Below the pieces are notes generated by a model. That model was given only the letters and a program-made list of their open reading frames with translations. It was not told the DNA's origin and searched no databases. Source: Oscheius dolichura (Eukaryota > Nematoda > Chromadorea > Rhabditida > Rhabditidae). Taken from it: a stretch of 64,000 nucleotides of DNA. The position numbers were made by a program, and so were the translations under genes. Every line of letters starts with the position of its first letter. Position 1 is the first letter of the stretch. The stretch is from positions 4,216,001 to 4,280,000 of the forward strand of contig OW051493.1 in the NCBI GenBank assembly GCA_932521035.1. Direction: 5' to 3'. Below, in pieces: positions 35,260 through 45,449 of this stretch.

Positions 35260-36479
35260 TCAGCCTCGGAGGGGCGAGTCCACCTCCGACCGCAACTTGT
35301 GGCGGTTGATGGGCCGGAACATTTCGATGGTTCTGGTGCGGAAGTCCCGGTTCAGGCTGAGATACACGAAGAAGTGGATCCCGGAGTTGATGGTCTGCAT
35401 CCAGTAGGCCGGCTTTGAAACCGAATCCTTCACCTGGAAAGAGACGACGGGTGAAGGACGGGGGTGGTTACCTACTCTGTGAATGTAGAGTTGACTGAGA
35501 GCGATAGCATTCGGAAGCGAGACGAGGAGGGTCGACAGCACGGAGATTATCAGGTAGTAGCGAATGACGGACACCTGACGGTTCATCCGGGATCTGAAGC
35601 GGTGAAACAGTCGAGGGACGGAGAAGAGGACTCACGCGGAGGAGGCCAGTCGCAGGGCCAGGATGAAGGCGGCCGCGTTGAGGCAAGTGGCAACTACATT
35701 ACAGAGGATATTTGAAATGTAGATAAATGTCCCGAAGGATTCGCCGAATGCTGCCTTCCTCCCACAGAAAAAGGTGGTTGGCTCGTCGTTGACAAAGAGA
35801 AGAGCCCAGCCGATGGGGATGAGGACATAGATGACGGACAACATTGGCACGAAGACGAACTTCAAAGGAGCGCCGTCCACTTTGGTCCGATAGAAGATGG
35901 GGTACCTAGGATGTTTTTTGACGGAGATGAGTAGGTGGCCTACTTGATGGCAGTGAATCTCTCTATCCCCATCCAGAAGATAGTGACTGGGATGAGAAGA
36001 TCGCCCACCAGGTGGAACAGGAGCCAGGCCTCTGCCGCACACTCGGCCGACGTCCTCACCTGAAGGAGGGGCAGTTTAGACGGAGGAGGAGGAGGAAACT
36101 GACAGGGACGAGTTGTGTCTCTATGGCCGTCGAGTAGAGGTCTATCCGGTTGAGGCCGGTCATTACAATGCTCACGCTGTTTATCAGGTCGGCCACGCAT
36201 AGTTGTATCAGTAGCTGGAATATTCTCCTTGTTTTGGAATGCCGAAGCGAGTTTTGCCACCTTGCCCTGTCCGTCTAAATAAGGCCCGGCCAGACTCACC
36301 ACGTAGCGGTTCCGAAACTTTGGTGTTGAAAGGAAGACGGCGAGGAGGAGACTGTTGATGAGGGTGCACAGGGAGCCGAGGACGGCGTTGACCGCGTGGT
36401 AGTGGACGAGCTCTTCGAAGGGCCGGAGACTGGACACGTTGACGGGCTGGGAGTCATGGCCATCCACCCCGAACCACAT
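35260..36479 (-). CDS. Seven-transmembrane receptor, nematode chemoreceptor-like
   Basis: Six exons give about 330 residues. After an extracellular N-tail with an NVS site come TM1 (AVLGSLCTLINSLLLAVFL), TM2 (LLIQLCVADLINSVSIVM), a Cys before TM3 (RTSAECAAEAW), TM3 ending MGIERFTAIKYPIFY in the DRY position, a partner Cys in loop 2 (TTFFCGRKA), and later helices ending INSGIHFFVYLSLNRDF. The ERF motif and helix pattern suit rhodopsin-like nematode serpentine receptors such as the srsx/srw groups, which act in sensory or peptide signalling; the class is not certain. Introns are 38-85 bp. A minus-strand AATAAA lies near 35181. The start is 213 bp from the divergent MSP-domain gene. Confidence 0.8.
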
Positions 36480-36692
36480 AGAACTCGCTGGAAGACCATC
36501 TCTTGGGGAGGGGAGGGAGAGGAGGAAACAAATAGAGAATAAAAAAGGAGAAACGGCTAATTGAACAGGAGAAGAGCAACAAGGAACCTGGCTATGTGGC
36601 TGGTTTGAATTGCCGCTCGGGACAATCCGTTTCCTGTGAAATCGGACCAGCCGGCCGGCCATTTCTCAGTGCTCATCTGACAGCCGGTCGAT

Positions 36693-37150
36693 ATGTCTCC
36701 CAACCGAAGTAGCCACAACCCTGAATGTTCGCTGTCCGTGGAGCCGACCCTGGCCTGCTTCCCGGCGACCGGCGGCAAATCGGAGCACACGCTGAGCAAC
36801 ACGGGTACCTGTCGTCTGGCCGTCAAACTCCGCTGTAGCAACAACGCCGTCTTCCGGATGAATCCCGTGACGTGCTTCATCGAGGGTGGCAAGGCACAGA
36901 AGGTTCAGATCACCCGTCTGCCCGGCCAGCCGCGAACCGACAAAGTCCTCGTACAATATTGTGAGGTGCCGCCCGAGGTGACCGATGCCAAGGAAAAGTT
37001 CAAGTCACTCGAGGCGACAAACCAGAAGATCGACCACATTCGAATCATGCTCAGGGTAGGGAACGGCCACTTCCTCGGCTCATAAAACACATTTAGGTAG
37101 GAGAGACCAGCCGCGAAGCGAACAAGTCTAGCTTCAACAAAGAGCCCTGA
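36693..37150 (+). CDS. Major sperm protein (MSP) domain protein
   Basis: Two exons encode about 138 residues holding one MSP domain. Recognisable parts are CFPATGGKSEHTLSNTGTCR, then LAVKLRCSNNAVFRMNPVTC, then QITRLPGQPRTDKVLVQYCE, then VPPEVTDAKEKF. MSP folds form nematode sperm cytoskeleton filaments or, in small MSP-domain proteins, act as sperm accessory factors; this shorter, diverged copy suits the latter type. A 41-bp intron separates a 17-residue basic/Ser tail. It is the strongest taxonomic marker for a nematode in this window, since stand-alone MSP proteins of this kind are typical of that phylum. Confidence 0.9.
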
Positions 37151-38946
37151 GGAGAAAAGCAACAAATACACATAATACCGTTTCTTAGCTGTCCATTTCG
37201 TATAAAGTTGAACTTTTTCTCGTGTGTTTATTGCTTTTTGAAGGTCGCCTCGATTCGTTTCAGTTGAGCCGTTTCGCCTGGACTTGATTTACTGAATTAG
37301 GCTGGGGTGTTGACGACAAGAGGCAGTTAGCAGGAAATGTACAAAGATCGAACCGATAACAGACGTTTCCCTGAAGGACACGGGACGAGGAAGTGTCTGA
37401 CTACTGAAACAAAAGGGAAGAGAAGGTCAAATGCCGTCTCTATTTACAGGATGTCGGGGTAAACAGAGAAGAATAAGACGGTTGAAAGTAGAGGTCGGGG
37501 GAGGGACCCAGCGGGTGGTCTGACAAAGAAGGCAGACCTAATAAGTAGCTCGGAGGGGATCAAGAGAGTAGTCCCTCTATTGAAAGTTGGGAGAGAGGGA
37601 ATATTTTAGCCGGCCAGTGTGTCAGCGGCAGTCATCCTCCCACCTCGCTCTTTGGATTAGAAAAATCTGGCATTTAAAGACCAGCGGAAAACACGGAGTA
37701 CACCGGAATGTCTGAACTATGGAGGGGGTTGGTTGCTTGACGGGGTTAGCCACTTGGAGAGTGGAGAGGTTGATCTCTGGATGGCCAGGAGACGGCTAAA
37801 TTTCAGGGATTGTCATTTCAAATGACTCTTTTTTGAGGGGAGCCGGGAAATTGGGCATTCAGTCACACGCTAGAAGACCTCATTGATCCTTTGAAACAGG
37901 AGAACCCTCGTCGAAATAGACTGTGAGAAGATGAAGGGGCACGTAGGCACCATACAATCAGGACGCGGGACATCAATAAATTATATGGGGCTGGCCCTCA
38001 AATCAAAAGGGACGAGGAGCCAGTTTTTACCCGGCCCATGGGAAGGAGGGGGGCGGCCATCAAGGGGAGGAAGCAATTAAGGGAGACAGGGACTTGAGAC
38101 AGTCATCAGGGGGAGCGGTGGCGGGAGGAAGACATTCAAATATATCAAGGGGACCCGTAATAATGGATGGAGGGAAGGGCCACGTGGGCAGAATAAACAC
38201 TGAAAGGAGGAAGGGATTAGGAGGGGAGAATACCTCGAAACTCGGCTCTAAATAAGAGCCGCGACATAACAAACAGGAGAAGTAGCATGTTTTCACGGGG
38301 GAGGTGTGGACGGAAATCAAAATATCCTCCTCGCTTTGTGGTGTCCTATTCTCGCCTTTTCACTGGGGAAATTCCAGAATTTCCGGGAGTCTCCTCGCCC
38401 CCGTCGGAATAACAGAAGGCTGCGAAGTGTTTTTGCAAATGAGGGAATTTCTCAACGCCTAGAATCAGTTGGAAACATCTCGGGGGAGGAAATGACTGGA
38501 GGGGAGGGCCGGCTCCATTTCCTCGTGTCAAAATCAAAGGAACAAGTTGACCAGCCCGTCGTTCACATAACGGATATTTTGTGTCAATCGAATGTCGTTT
38601 TTTGTCGCGTGGCATCGCCTTTTAATTTGCCATCGGCCGGGTGCTGATCGTTCCTCTCTCTCCCTTTCTCCCACAAACTGTCCCCCACAATTATTTTCTT
38701 CCTCTCTGCAAAGTACACCCTTTGCGGTCTAATCAGCTGGTGTTAATCCAATCCAGGAATGACTCGACGGTGTTTGGACGGATGAGTGGCTCAATCGGGA
38801 GCAGTAGAAAAAGTTAATAAGGAGGGGATGAGGGATACCGTAGATGAGGAATTACGGGACAAGGTAAACAGCACGAGGAGTGTACTGATCCCAGGAATAT
38901 CAGCCAATTTAGCAGTATATTTGCACTTTTATACTCATTTTGGAAA
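37151..38946. other. Intergenic region
   Basis: This 1.8-kb stretch separates the MSP-domain gene from the convergent secreted protein gene. I see no spliced gene, RNA gene or repeat. Open frames present lack codon bias and splice support. Confidence 0.5.
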
Positions 38947-39439
38947 CTAGAAAGAGGAGCTCATAAACCTCATATATAGGAGTACAATGGAAGGACTAGA
39001 GCTAGACAAATAGGAAGAGCAGAATGGCCGTCTGCCCTCGGGGCGTCGGGTCACGGCTCCAGCTGAGCGAGACGACCGGCTGAATGCACAGGACAGATAC
39101 TGGATATTGCACACGCCGCTTGGTGTTAGGTTGCTCTTCCCCGTGTGTTGAAACCCCCGACCACAGGTAGGGCCTCTTGTGATCGTTAGGCACGGGGGAT
39201 TCTCTCCTGAAGTACTTGATAGCCCCCCTCGTTCCGTACACACCTGTGTCCTCTTCGTTGTAATAGCGCGTGACGGAGCCTATGCAAATTATAATGGGAT
39301 TTTCCACGCGTTTCCATAGAAAGATTAGAGCAAAAAAAACTGACAAATTACAGCGAAGATTAGGGATAATTGATGGGAAAAGGGCGGGGGAGAAAGAGTA
39401 AAGAGTAAGAAGAAGAAGAGTCCATCGAACAGGATTCAT
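38947..39439 (-). CDS. Small secreted Cys-containing protein
   Basis: Three exons give about 130 residues. A leader (MNPVRWTLLLLTLYSFSPAL) is followed by a short domain with Cys at CSVTRYYNEEDTGENPPC, then GPTCGRGFQHTGKS and GVCNIQYLSC, and a Ser/Arg-rich tail. Five or six Cys suggest disulfide pairing in an extracellular peptide. The last exon could be read in a second frame, but only this one joins with correct phases. The ATG lies 58 bases after the stop of the TEX264-like gene on the same strand, suggesting joint transcription. The family is unknown. Confidence 0.6.
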
Positions 39440-39497
39440 TTGAATTTACAGAACTCGGAATGAAAGGCGGACGGATTGAGCAACAATCGGGAGGCAA

Positions 39498-40521
39498 TCA
39501 CTTGTTCTTCTCGTCCTCCTCTGCCTGGGATGCCTCGGCCTCGCTCTGGCTGTCGGACTCGTCGGAGTCGAACTTCTTGCGGGCGAATTGGGAGTCGAGG
39601 GCTTCTTGGGTCTTTACCTGGAAGAAAGATGGTTCTACTCAAAGGAGGAGAGGTTACTTCGTGGACGATGAACTCGTCGGTATGGTCGAGAGGGATGAGG
39701 ACGTGGTACTTATCGTTCGAGTAGAACTCGATGGTGGCCGACATGGGCACATTCTGCTCCTAAACAAAAGAGGTTCAAACGACTATCAGCTGGCTCACCT
39801 CTACAAAACTCTTGAGAATACCGTAGGTGCGGAAGACGAGGGCGAAGATGGACAGGAAATTGTTGTTGGGCTGCTCCACCTGCACGGCCTTCGACACCTA
39901 AATCGTCCTCTCTTATCTTCCCTTCTCTCAATCTCCCACCTTCGGAAGGATCATCCGCTCGAAGCCGTATCTGACCAGCTGGGTGGCGTAGTTGTCCTGA
40001 TAGTCGTCCGTTCCATTCCGGCCGAAGATAACCCCAACAGCTGATTGACAGCGCTGCTCGTCCACCACGGCCGGGTCGTCATAAAAGATTCCGAAGGTGG
40101 TGACTCCCTGGGGGAGGATGTCCTTGATCTGAGATAATCCATTTGATCAGGAGGAGCAGGAGGAGGGCACGTACCTCACTGATGGCGGAGCCGGTCTTTT
40201 TGTAGGGCCCTACCCGGTATTTGTAGAAAACGGTCAGCTGCTCTGAGATGAACTCGGGAGTCTCAGTAATTACGGGCTGAAAAAGAGGTCATGGTCCCGT
40301 GGGGCGAATGTTCAATCATCGAACCGGTTACACACTAGCTGGCATATGATCGCTTCTGCCTCAAGGCCACATCTTACAACGGACAACAAAGAAAAACAAT
40401 GAAAGAACCAACTGACCTTTATCTCGTCGAAGAAACCACTTCGGAGGACTTTGAGCAGGAGGTTGACGAAGATGGCTATCGAAAGAGCTATCAAACCGTA
40501 GAGGAGGACCAGGTCATACAT
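39498..40521 (-). CDS. TEX264: TEX264-like ER membrane protein with GyrI-like domain
   Basis: Six exons give about 235 residues. A single N-terminal membrane anchor (YDLVLLYGLIALSIAIFVNL) is followed by a GyrI-like domain: TVFYKYRVGPYKKTGSAISE, then TTFGIFYDDPAVVDEQRC, then FLSIFALVFRTYGILKSFVE and ATIEFYSNDKYHVLIPLDHT. This order and the VGPY, YYD/FYDDP, C and LSI landmarks match TEX264, which in mammals is an ER-resident receptor for selective autophagy of the ER. The tail is short and acidic (DSDESDSQSEAEASQAEED) and has no evident aromatic-x-x-hydrophobic LC3-binding motif, unlike the mammalian protein, so an ER-phagy role here is unproven. Introns are 39-45 bp except the first (about 150 bp). 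Confidence 0.85.
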
Positions 40522-41901
40522 CTGAAAGACGGGGAGATTGAAGGGACGAGGGAGGAGAAGGAGAAGAACCGGGCAGGTACACAAGAAAGGGGAGATTTCG
40601 CAAGAAATGTTGTGTGATAAGTGTGCCAGAGGAGAGGGTGCCCGCCAGATGGAGGCAGAAAATCAATGGCAACAGTAAACAAAACCATTTGCCACTCTAT
40701 TCGCTTTGTTCTTTTTGGCGGGCCAACCTTTCGGTTTTTTACCGGGGAACAGTTGGAGGCTGATGGAATAAAAGAGGGGAGGAGGACAGGGGGAAAGGTC
40801 TACGAAAGGGAAAGTAATGTCACGAGGAGAAAAAAAAAGAAGAGGTTGATCGGGGAGGGGACGGGAGAAGACGCAGGGCGACGAGAGAACAAACAGCTGG
40901 TGGCACTGTCCGGTCTCCGGGAAACAAACACACAAACAAGCGGCACATGCCGCAGGCGGCGGAGACGTTCCCCTTACGAACGGGAGGAAGCAGCGACGGT
41001 GGTTGGTCAGCCCGGGAAGTACAGTCCGAACAAACAAGCGGCAGTGGAGAACTCTAACCAAACAGTGGCCATTGTTCTAATAGAGGGCCCGACGTGTACT
41101 TCTTCGACTGAGGCAGTAGGAAAACTGTACGTGCTCAATTTGGCACCAGGGCGGAAAAAGGTTTGGAAAACTTGACTATCCCACGTCCACGAATATTTAC
41201 TTTTAAATTGGGAAATACCCGTTTTCAGTCGAACGCGCCACGTATCCATCGCTTTGGCGGGAATATCGAAAAAAAAAGAATAATCTCACATTAACCAATG
41301 CTTATTTTAGGGATAGTATAGGGAAAAGGAAGGACGTAGAAGTCCAAACTAGAGCTCGAGTTGTTCTTTACCATTTCTTCGCTGTATCGGGGCTGCTCTG
41401 GTCGCTCTTCTCCCGGATGGTCTATCCTCCTGAGCCTATGACCTGATGGATGAAATTCTAAAAGGCATATGTTGTTATCCTTTTGTCAAACTCTTCCCCA
41501 ACAAGAGTGCACCAGTCCCTAGTCCTGCGAGCAGAAGAGGAAGTCCCCCTGTAAATGGCGCCGAATCATCCCATCATCTCCAATCACCCCGCATCATTCT
41601 CTAATATGATTGAGGAACTCGTATGTTTGTTATCCAATTTTGGTTTATTCCGCACAATTATGAAAAGAGGATTTGCAGCAAATTGGCCTACGTCAAATGC
41701 TCTTGAATCACCCCAAAACCATAGCGGAGAAGAGGCGACTCCTCTGGTATCTGTTCCGCTAGGACTATCTAGCCTTTACCCGAGATAATACCGTTTGGGG
41801 AGGAGTCACCCGGGTGGCATCCGGTTGTGTGATATCATTCTCCTCGGGGTTATACACAGGGCAATTATTTCTGTCGATCTCGCCCCGTTCAGTTGTCGAC
41901 A
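40522..41901. other. Intergenic region between divergent genes
   Basis: It contains the 5' regions of the TEX264-like gene and of the Gly/Tyr/Met peptide gene. A 184-codon plus-strand frame (40621-41175) is Arg/Lys-rich without domain, splice or promoter support and is not called. Confidence 0.5.
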
Positions 41902-42273
41902 ATGTTGATCTCCCGGCTCCTATCCCTCCTCTTTTTGTGCCCTTTTATCGTCTCTTCTCCCTTACGGTACGCTTTCTTCTTGAATATTACAGTAAGATCT
42001 ACTTTTAGTCGTGCCAAACGTCAGATGGGTGGACTGGGTGGATATGGCTACAACAGTATGTACCCCTACTACTCGATGTATACGGGCATGGGCAGCATGG
42101 GCCTCGGAGGATACGGACTGAATGGAATGAATGGAATGAACGGGATGAACGGGATGAGTGGTCTCGGTTACGGACTGGGCACCGGCTCGGCATACACCTT
42201 CCCCCTCGGCGGATTCGGCGGCTACGGCGGCGGCTACCCCTACTCCAGTCCCTATTCCTCGATGTATGGCTAG
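41902..42273 (+). CDS. Secreted Gly/Tyr/Met-rich peptide precursor
   Basis: Two exons give about 108 residues. A signal peptide (MLISRLLSLLFLCPFIVSS) is followed by PLRRAKRQ, a dibasic processing site, then a low-complexity chain: GGLGGYGYNSMYPYYSMY, a tandem NGMNGMNGMNGM stretch, and GGFGGYGGGYPYSSPYSSMY to the stop. A 43-bp intron lies just before the dibasic site. Short nematode precursors with KRQ followed by Gly/Tyr repeats include antimicrobial and infection-induced epidermal peptides (NLP/CNC type) and some cuticle or eggshell proteins. Which of these applies here is open. ATG 41902 is chosen because the leader starts there. Confidence 0.75.
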   Translation: MLISRLLSLLFLCPFIVSSPLRYAFFLNITVRSTFSRAKRQMGGLGGYGYNSMYPYYSMYTGMGSMGLGGYGLNGMNGMNGMNGMSGLGYGLGTGSAYTFPLGGFGGYGGGYPYSSPYSSMYG

Positions 42274-45229
42274 CCCCTCCCGATAAAGTCTAGTTATATT
42301 TGGCAATGTAGGCGACTGGTCAACGGTTAGGATTAGGAACTAAATTACATGAACCCACTCGAGGAGGATTAACCTTCTCCCCCGATAAGGATTATCACCC
42401 GAGGGGACCTAATTGTGGTCTAGGAAATCTCCCGCGCCAAATGATGTCAGTCACTTATAGGTGTTCCTTTATACTATATTTTCCCACTAGGGGGCTTCGG
42501 CAACCAAAATATTGTGGGTCATACTGGATCAAAAACAAGGAACACACAGGACCTCGTACACTTCGAAGAGAAGCTTTTCGAATAACCGGAGACATGGAGG
42601 AAAAGACAGGGTCACGGGTAGCTTGGTCCTCCACTTGGAGACGAGCTGTATTGGCACTTACAGCAATCTTCCTAAAAGATTTTGACCCTGGGTATTCCGG
42701 GATAAGGTAGGTCGACGTGGGTATGGATATCAAGAAGGCTCCGCTCCCCGGGCACTTCAGTCCCCCTGCTTGAATTGGCCAGAACCAATCCTTTCCTTTT
42801 CCTGTATACTTGATTATCCTGAAATGACTTTTTCTATGGAAAAGCAGCTGATCCGCTCTTTGAAACCTTAATAGGATCTTGCCTTTTTCCTGTGACAATG
42901 ACTTAATTCGCCTCGTGCCTCAGATGATAACAATATCCCCCGGATGCCAAAGTACTCTCGGAATGGTAACCCCCCCGCATCCATTCATCCCCCTCCAAAA
43001 TAGAAAACTCCTTGTGACCCTGTCTAATTTCCTCGTCTTTTTTCACCACTATCTAATGCGTGTCTTGCCGCCCCCTTTTACCAACACGGAACATCTCGTA
43101 GATTATTCTGACACTTCGGGAAACTCTTTGTGACCGAAGACATGAATGTAGTGGCCCTGGGCCGTCATCTCACTGGAGGCACGGCATGCCAGAAGAACTA
43201 CGAAGAGGACAGGAGAAGGACAGCAAACAACTGGATCACTACCGAGAGAAGATCCTTGATCTCCTCGTTACCCTTACTCTTTGCCCCCCAAAAAGGATAA
43301 GCAGTGCCATACTCTAAACGAATACGTGATTCCATTCTTCTAGGGGTGGGCGACGCATCAGGAATCCTCTAACAATTCGTCGAAATGTTAAGCTGCTTCT
43401 CCATTCATCCCGGTCGTGTGAATCAGCTAATGGACAGAGAATAAAATTAAAGATTGGAGGGTCATCTAATAGAAATTGTCTAACCCCCGAGGAAAGAGAG
43501 AATCCCAGATGACTCAAGGCCTGAGGGGGTGGCTGCAAAAAGAACTTCCTGAAGGGAGGCCCACCCACTGCGGGTCGAAAAAAGATGGAAGGCATAAAGG
43601 AACCAGTGGAACATAAACGGAGAAATTAGGCGGCGGAAAAGGTACAAATTGTATTAATCCCTTTTCAGAGAACGGAGAAAGGAATACAAGATAGAAACAG
43701 AAGGGGGCAATAGAAGGATGTTGTAGAGTATACGTTGCAGTCAAAGGCATCGATCATCTTTTGTTTTCGTTTTTTCTTCTGTCTAGTTGGACCCAGTTCT
43801 CCTAGCTTACCAAAAGCATTTCATCGTGTTATCCACATGTGGTCACTGCTGAGAAGTAAATCTCCCCCAAATGCTCCTGACTGTGGGGCTGAGTCGATCC
43901 CTTCGTCGTTATCCTTTACTTGAGCTCAGATCTGGGTCTCCCTGGTCGCTCCTTCTGATTTAACTGAAAGAAATCGAGAATCTCGAAAGTGACGAGAGTA
44001 TAAGTCCATTAAAGGATTTGAGACAATCCTATAACATCCCGGACATAATACTTCTACAAGTTCTAAGGGTCTCCCTGGGAAGGGACGCTGCCCCTCGATT
44101 CTTGCCCACCGGGAATAGGAAATAACACGAAAGTGGATAAGTACACAGTGTGGTTTTCTACGTAAAATTTCATTTTCACAGAAAAACAAGGACAATTTAA
44201 AAGGTAAACCTCGTTAGGGACACGCTACCCGACACCAGAGATGATGACTTTCTGGTCTTCGGGAAAGACTATAGTTAATGGGAGGAAGACGGGAAGGCGG
44301 ACGATCTCCAGATGATGATACGGTCGAGGGAGTCTCTGTTGAGGGAAACATTTTCCAGACAGCTCTTGGCTCCTACCATGTTTGAGTAAAAGCAACTGCC
44401 CCCTCCTAGAAGTGTTCTCCTCCCAGTGATCTCTACTCGGATTGCTAGCCGTCCACATGGATCTTGGAAGACCTTGCCCGTGAGAAGATCAGGTTTGAAT
44501 CCTTTTAGCCGACCTCCTGGCCACAAACAATTATTTTTTTTCTCTGGGAGAAGTCCTAGTTGTTCTTTTTCTCGGGCACCGAAGCCCCTCGGCTGGCAAT
44601 AATTTATCAGTAGTCTAAGCCTCGAGAGTTAATGAGTTGAATGCGATTAAAATAATCTGATCTTCCTGGGTGATTTCTGCCATATGGCCGGGGGATGATT
44701 TCCCTTTAATTGGGCCCAATTGTGGCTGAGGTTATTTACCTGGGGGCCCCGTATTTACAATCAACCACATACACCTACTCGGACCTCTCTTGTATAGTTT
44801 CGCTGTTTTGAAAATAACGAGAAGTCTCGAGAAGACGAACAGGAGACGGCTACCATAACAGCCCGGCCCAACTCCAAAATATTCGGAGACGAGAAGATCA
44901 GCCATCTCCATTCTACTAGACGATTGCCATGTCTCCCCTGTCAGGTCGCCTCTTGTACTGGATATAGTATCCTCCCCGCCCCCACCCCCACTCGAACAGA
45001 AAAGACACCGGGAATAGTGAACAATAACGTTCATTACAATAAAACATAACATAATAATGTGAGATATAACATAATTGGTACTATATGAAAAGAGAGATCA
45101 ACCGAAGACTGCAGCTCGTACCCTCGTCGTAGCGTATATACAGAGTGTGCCCGTAGCAAAGAGACGTCGCAACGAAGACTACCACGTCGACTGGATGGGG
45201 TGGTGGACAGGAGGACCGGCCGGCAGGGG
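42274..45229. other. Intergenic region
   Basis: About 3 kb without a gene I can support on either strand. Open frames are short and lack splice logic. No tRNA, rRNA or clear repeat was seen. Confidence 0.4.
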
Positions 45230-45352
45230 TCAGACCGTCGAGTAGCTGCGCTTGAAGCCCTTCCTCCGTTCCTTGAGGGTCAGGTTCTTGAACCGGGAGA
45301 ATCGAGTCTGGCGCTGGAGGTCAGCATCGTCCCAAACGTTGATGTGGATCAT
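45230..45352 (-). CDS. 40-residue basic microprotein
   Basis: A single 123-base frame encodes MIHINVWDDADLQRQTRFSR followed by FKNLTLKERRKGFKRSYSTV. It has no signal peptide or membrane segment; an acidic head leads into a strongly basic half. It is below the usual ORF cut-off. Support comes from a TATAAAA box about 91 bases upstream (45443-45449), clear protein-like composition, and isolation in a long gene-free region. I do not recognise the family. It could be a short nuclear or RNA-binding peptide, or the last exon of something larger, though no acceptor is needed for the frame. Confidence 0.5.
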   Translation of the reverse strand: MIHINVWDDADLQRQTRFSRFKNLTLKERRKGFKRSYSTV

Positions 45353-45442
45353 TTTCAGTAGAGAGAATAAGTGGAGAGTTGGAAGAGAGGCGGAGCAAGC
45401 CGGAATGTGCTTGAGAGTTGATACTGCTCCGACTGCAGCCCC

Positions 45443-45449
45443 TTTTATA
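45443..45449 (-). promoter_or_regulatory. TATA box upstream of the microprotein
   Basis: On the minus strand TATAAAA lies in the context CCTATAAAAGGGGC. Its spacing to the ATG at 45352 leaves room for a leader of about 60 bases. Few genes in this window show such a good TATA box; GAPDH is the other. Confidence 0.5.

Noticed and set aside
40621-41175. 184-codon basic open frame on +
   Set aside because: No splice, promoter or family support; compositional openness in purine-rich DNA.
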